From an uncultured Blautia sp. (GTDB lineage Bacteria > Bacillota > Clostridia > Lachnospirales > Lachnospiraceae): 23,108 nucleotides of DNA. The stretch lies in NCBI GenBank assembly GCA_900549015.1, contig URMH01000043.1, forward strand, positions 1 to 23,108, written 5' to 3'. Shown here in pieces: positions 22,343 to 23,108 of the stretch (position 1 is the stretch's first letter; every line of letters begins with the position of its first letter). The translations under genes were made by a program, and so were the position numbers. Under the pieces are notes generated by a model. It had not been told where the DNA came from. It saw only the letters and a list, made by a program, of their open reading frames with translations, and made no database searches.

Positions 22343-23108
22343 ATGAAAATGATGAAAACAAACAAAAACGAGACAATTATGGTGATCGGGATTGATCACG
22401 GTTATGGCAACATGAAAACTGCAACCAGATGTTTTCCTTCCGGTGTGGTGAGATATGAGAAAGAGCTAATCTTCCAGAACAACCTTCTTGTTTACAATGG
22501 CATGCATTATCAGATCGGAGAGGAACATAAGGAGTTCTGTGCAGAGAAAACGCAGGATGACGACTATTATGTGCTGACACTGGCTGCGATTGCAAGAGAA
22601 CTGGAAGGAAAAGGAATGAACAGGGCAAAGGTGCATCTTGCGGCTGGATTGCCTTTGACGTGGGTGGCTACTCAGAAAGAGGATTTCCAGAAATATCTGC
22701 TTCAAAACGAGAGCGTGGATTTTATGTTCCGTAATAAACAGTATCACATTGATTTTGAAGGAGCGGATATCTATCCACAGGGATTTGCAGCAGCTTTTTA
22801 CCGCTTGCAGGATTTCAAGGGAATCAATATGCTGGTTGATATTGGAAATGGAACTATGAACATCATGTATATCAACAACTCCTGTCCGGTGGAAAAGAAG
22901 TGCTTTACAGAAAAATATGGAACGCACCAGTGTGTGCTTGCAGTCAGGGAAAGTCTGCTGAAAGAACTGGGAACGGTGGTAGATGATCTTGTGATTGAAC
23001 AGGTGATCCGTACAGGGACAGCAGACATTGGAGAAAAATATCTGGCTGTGATCCGTAAGGCTGCCAGTGATTATACAAGAGAAATTTTTCATAAGCTGAG
23101 AGAACGGG
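22343..23108 (+). CDS. ParM/StbA-like actin-family protein (3' end outside window)
   Basis: At least 255 residues; the frame is open to the window end. VIGIDHGYGNMKT near the N-terminus (phosphate 1 loop) and LVDIGNGTMNIMYI around 165-178 (phosphate 2 loop) are the actin/Hsp70-fold nucleotide motifs of plasmid ParM/StbA proteins. AGLPLTW and YPQGFAAAF also fit. I use ATG 22343, 9 nt after GAGG; ATGs at 22328, 22337, 22349 and 22352 are also in frame. Such proteins polymerise with ATP and push DNA copies apart during segregation. A small ParR adaptor gene would be expected downstream, beyond the window. The GGGCA repeat array directly upstream could be its centromere. Confidence 0.9.
   Translation, partial: MKMMKTNKNETIMVIGIDHGYGNMKTATRCFPSGVVRYEKELIFQNNLLVYNGMHYQIGEEHKEFCAEKTQDDDYYVLTLAAIARELEGKGMNRAKVHLAAGLPLTWVATQKEDFQKYLLQNESVDFMFRNKQYHIDFEGADIYPQGFAAAFYRLQDFKGINMLVDIGNGTMNIMYINNSCPVEKKCFTEKYGTHQCVLAVRESLLKELGTVVDDLVIEQVIRTGTADIGEKYLAVIRKAASDYTREIFHKLRER

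Larger units (their letters stand above)
19927..23108 (+). mobile_element. Edge of an integrative/conjugative-type element (partial)
   Basis: tnpV, a P4-type primase/helicase, a repeat array and a ParM/StbA gene follow one another with no housekeeping gene between them. This set is typical of integrative or plasmid-like elements of Clostridia. Leucine codon use also shifts from mainly CTT in the preceding genes to mainly CTG here, as judged by eye. No integrase, relaxase or attachment site is visible, and the element continues beyond 23108, so its true left end is unknown; 19783-19926 is the likely zone. Confidence 0.65.

Noticed and set aside
22466..23092. Minus-strand frame of 208 codons opposite the ParM-like gene
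   Set aside because: The plus strand encodes clear actin-family nucleotide motifs; the minus frame has no recognisable motif or start signal.
1..23108. CRISPR arrays, tRNA or rRNA genes
   Set aside because: No regularly spaced long direct repeats and no tRNA or rRNA conserved segments were seen; the only short tandem array is the 9-bp GGGCA set.

Overview
The window looks like a chromosomal segment of a low-to-mid G+C, Gram-positive, anaerobic member of the Clostridia, most likely Lachnospiraceae. The clues are near-consensus sigma-A promoters, strong AGGAGG ribosome sites, many ATGA stop/start overlaps, an FMN-riboswitch-controlled RibU, a Csp-like subtilase and a TnpV/primase/ParM-type mobile module. 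I cannot name the genus from sequence alone. Almost all genes are on the + strand.

Layout. (1) 71-3417: an overlapping four-gene cassette of a lipoprotein, two ABC-2-like membrane proteins and a bacitracin/lantibiotic-type ABC ATPase. (2) 3486-4560: a monocistronic secreted acidic protein with its own promoter and terminator. (3) 4638-8009: tex, a DUF1294 membrane protein and a small MscS channel, ended by a bidirectional terminator shared with a convergent zinc-ribbon protein (8008-8205, minus). (4) 8342-10862: promoter, FMN riboswitch and terminator, then ribU, a NUDIX hydrolase and a PfkB-family sugar kinase, with no terminator visible between the genes. (5) 10859-17862: a perfect TTGACA-N17-TATAAT promoter, a structured leader of about 220 nt ending in an intrinsic terminator placed directly before the first ribosome site, then six tightly packed polyamine genes. 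(6) 17907-19782: a cytoplasmic-looking Csp-like subtilase. (7) 19927-23108: the edge of an integrative or conjugative-type element with tnpV, a P4-type primase/helicase, an array of 9-bp GGGCA repeats and a ParM/StbA-like actin gene cut by the window end.

The polyamine operon encodes a complete route from arginine to spermidine: arginine decarboxylase (agmatine), agmatine deiminase (N-carbamoylputrescine), N-carbamoylputrescine amidase (putrescine), carboxyspermidine dehydrogenase and carboxyspermidine decarboxylase (spermidine). A spermidine-synthase homologue (SpeE) sits in second place although no AdoMet decarboxylase gene is present and the carboxyspermidine route should make SpeE unnecessary. 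It also carries changes at normally conserved active-site positions.

The most interesting items are the conditional terminator and unassigned leader of the polyamine operon, the orphan divergent SpeE, the inverted GGGCA 9-mer array between primase and ParM, and a 16-bp inverted repeat around the FMN riboswitch whose pairing would exclude the aptamer P1 stem.
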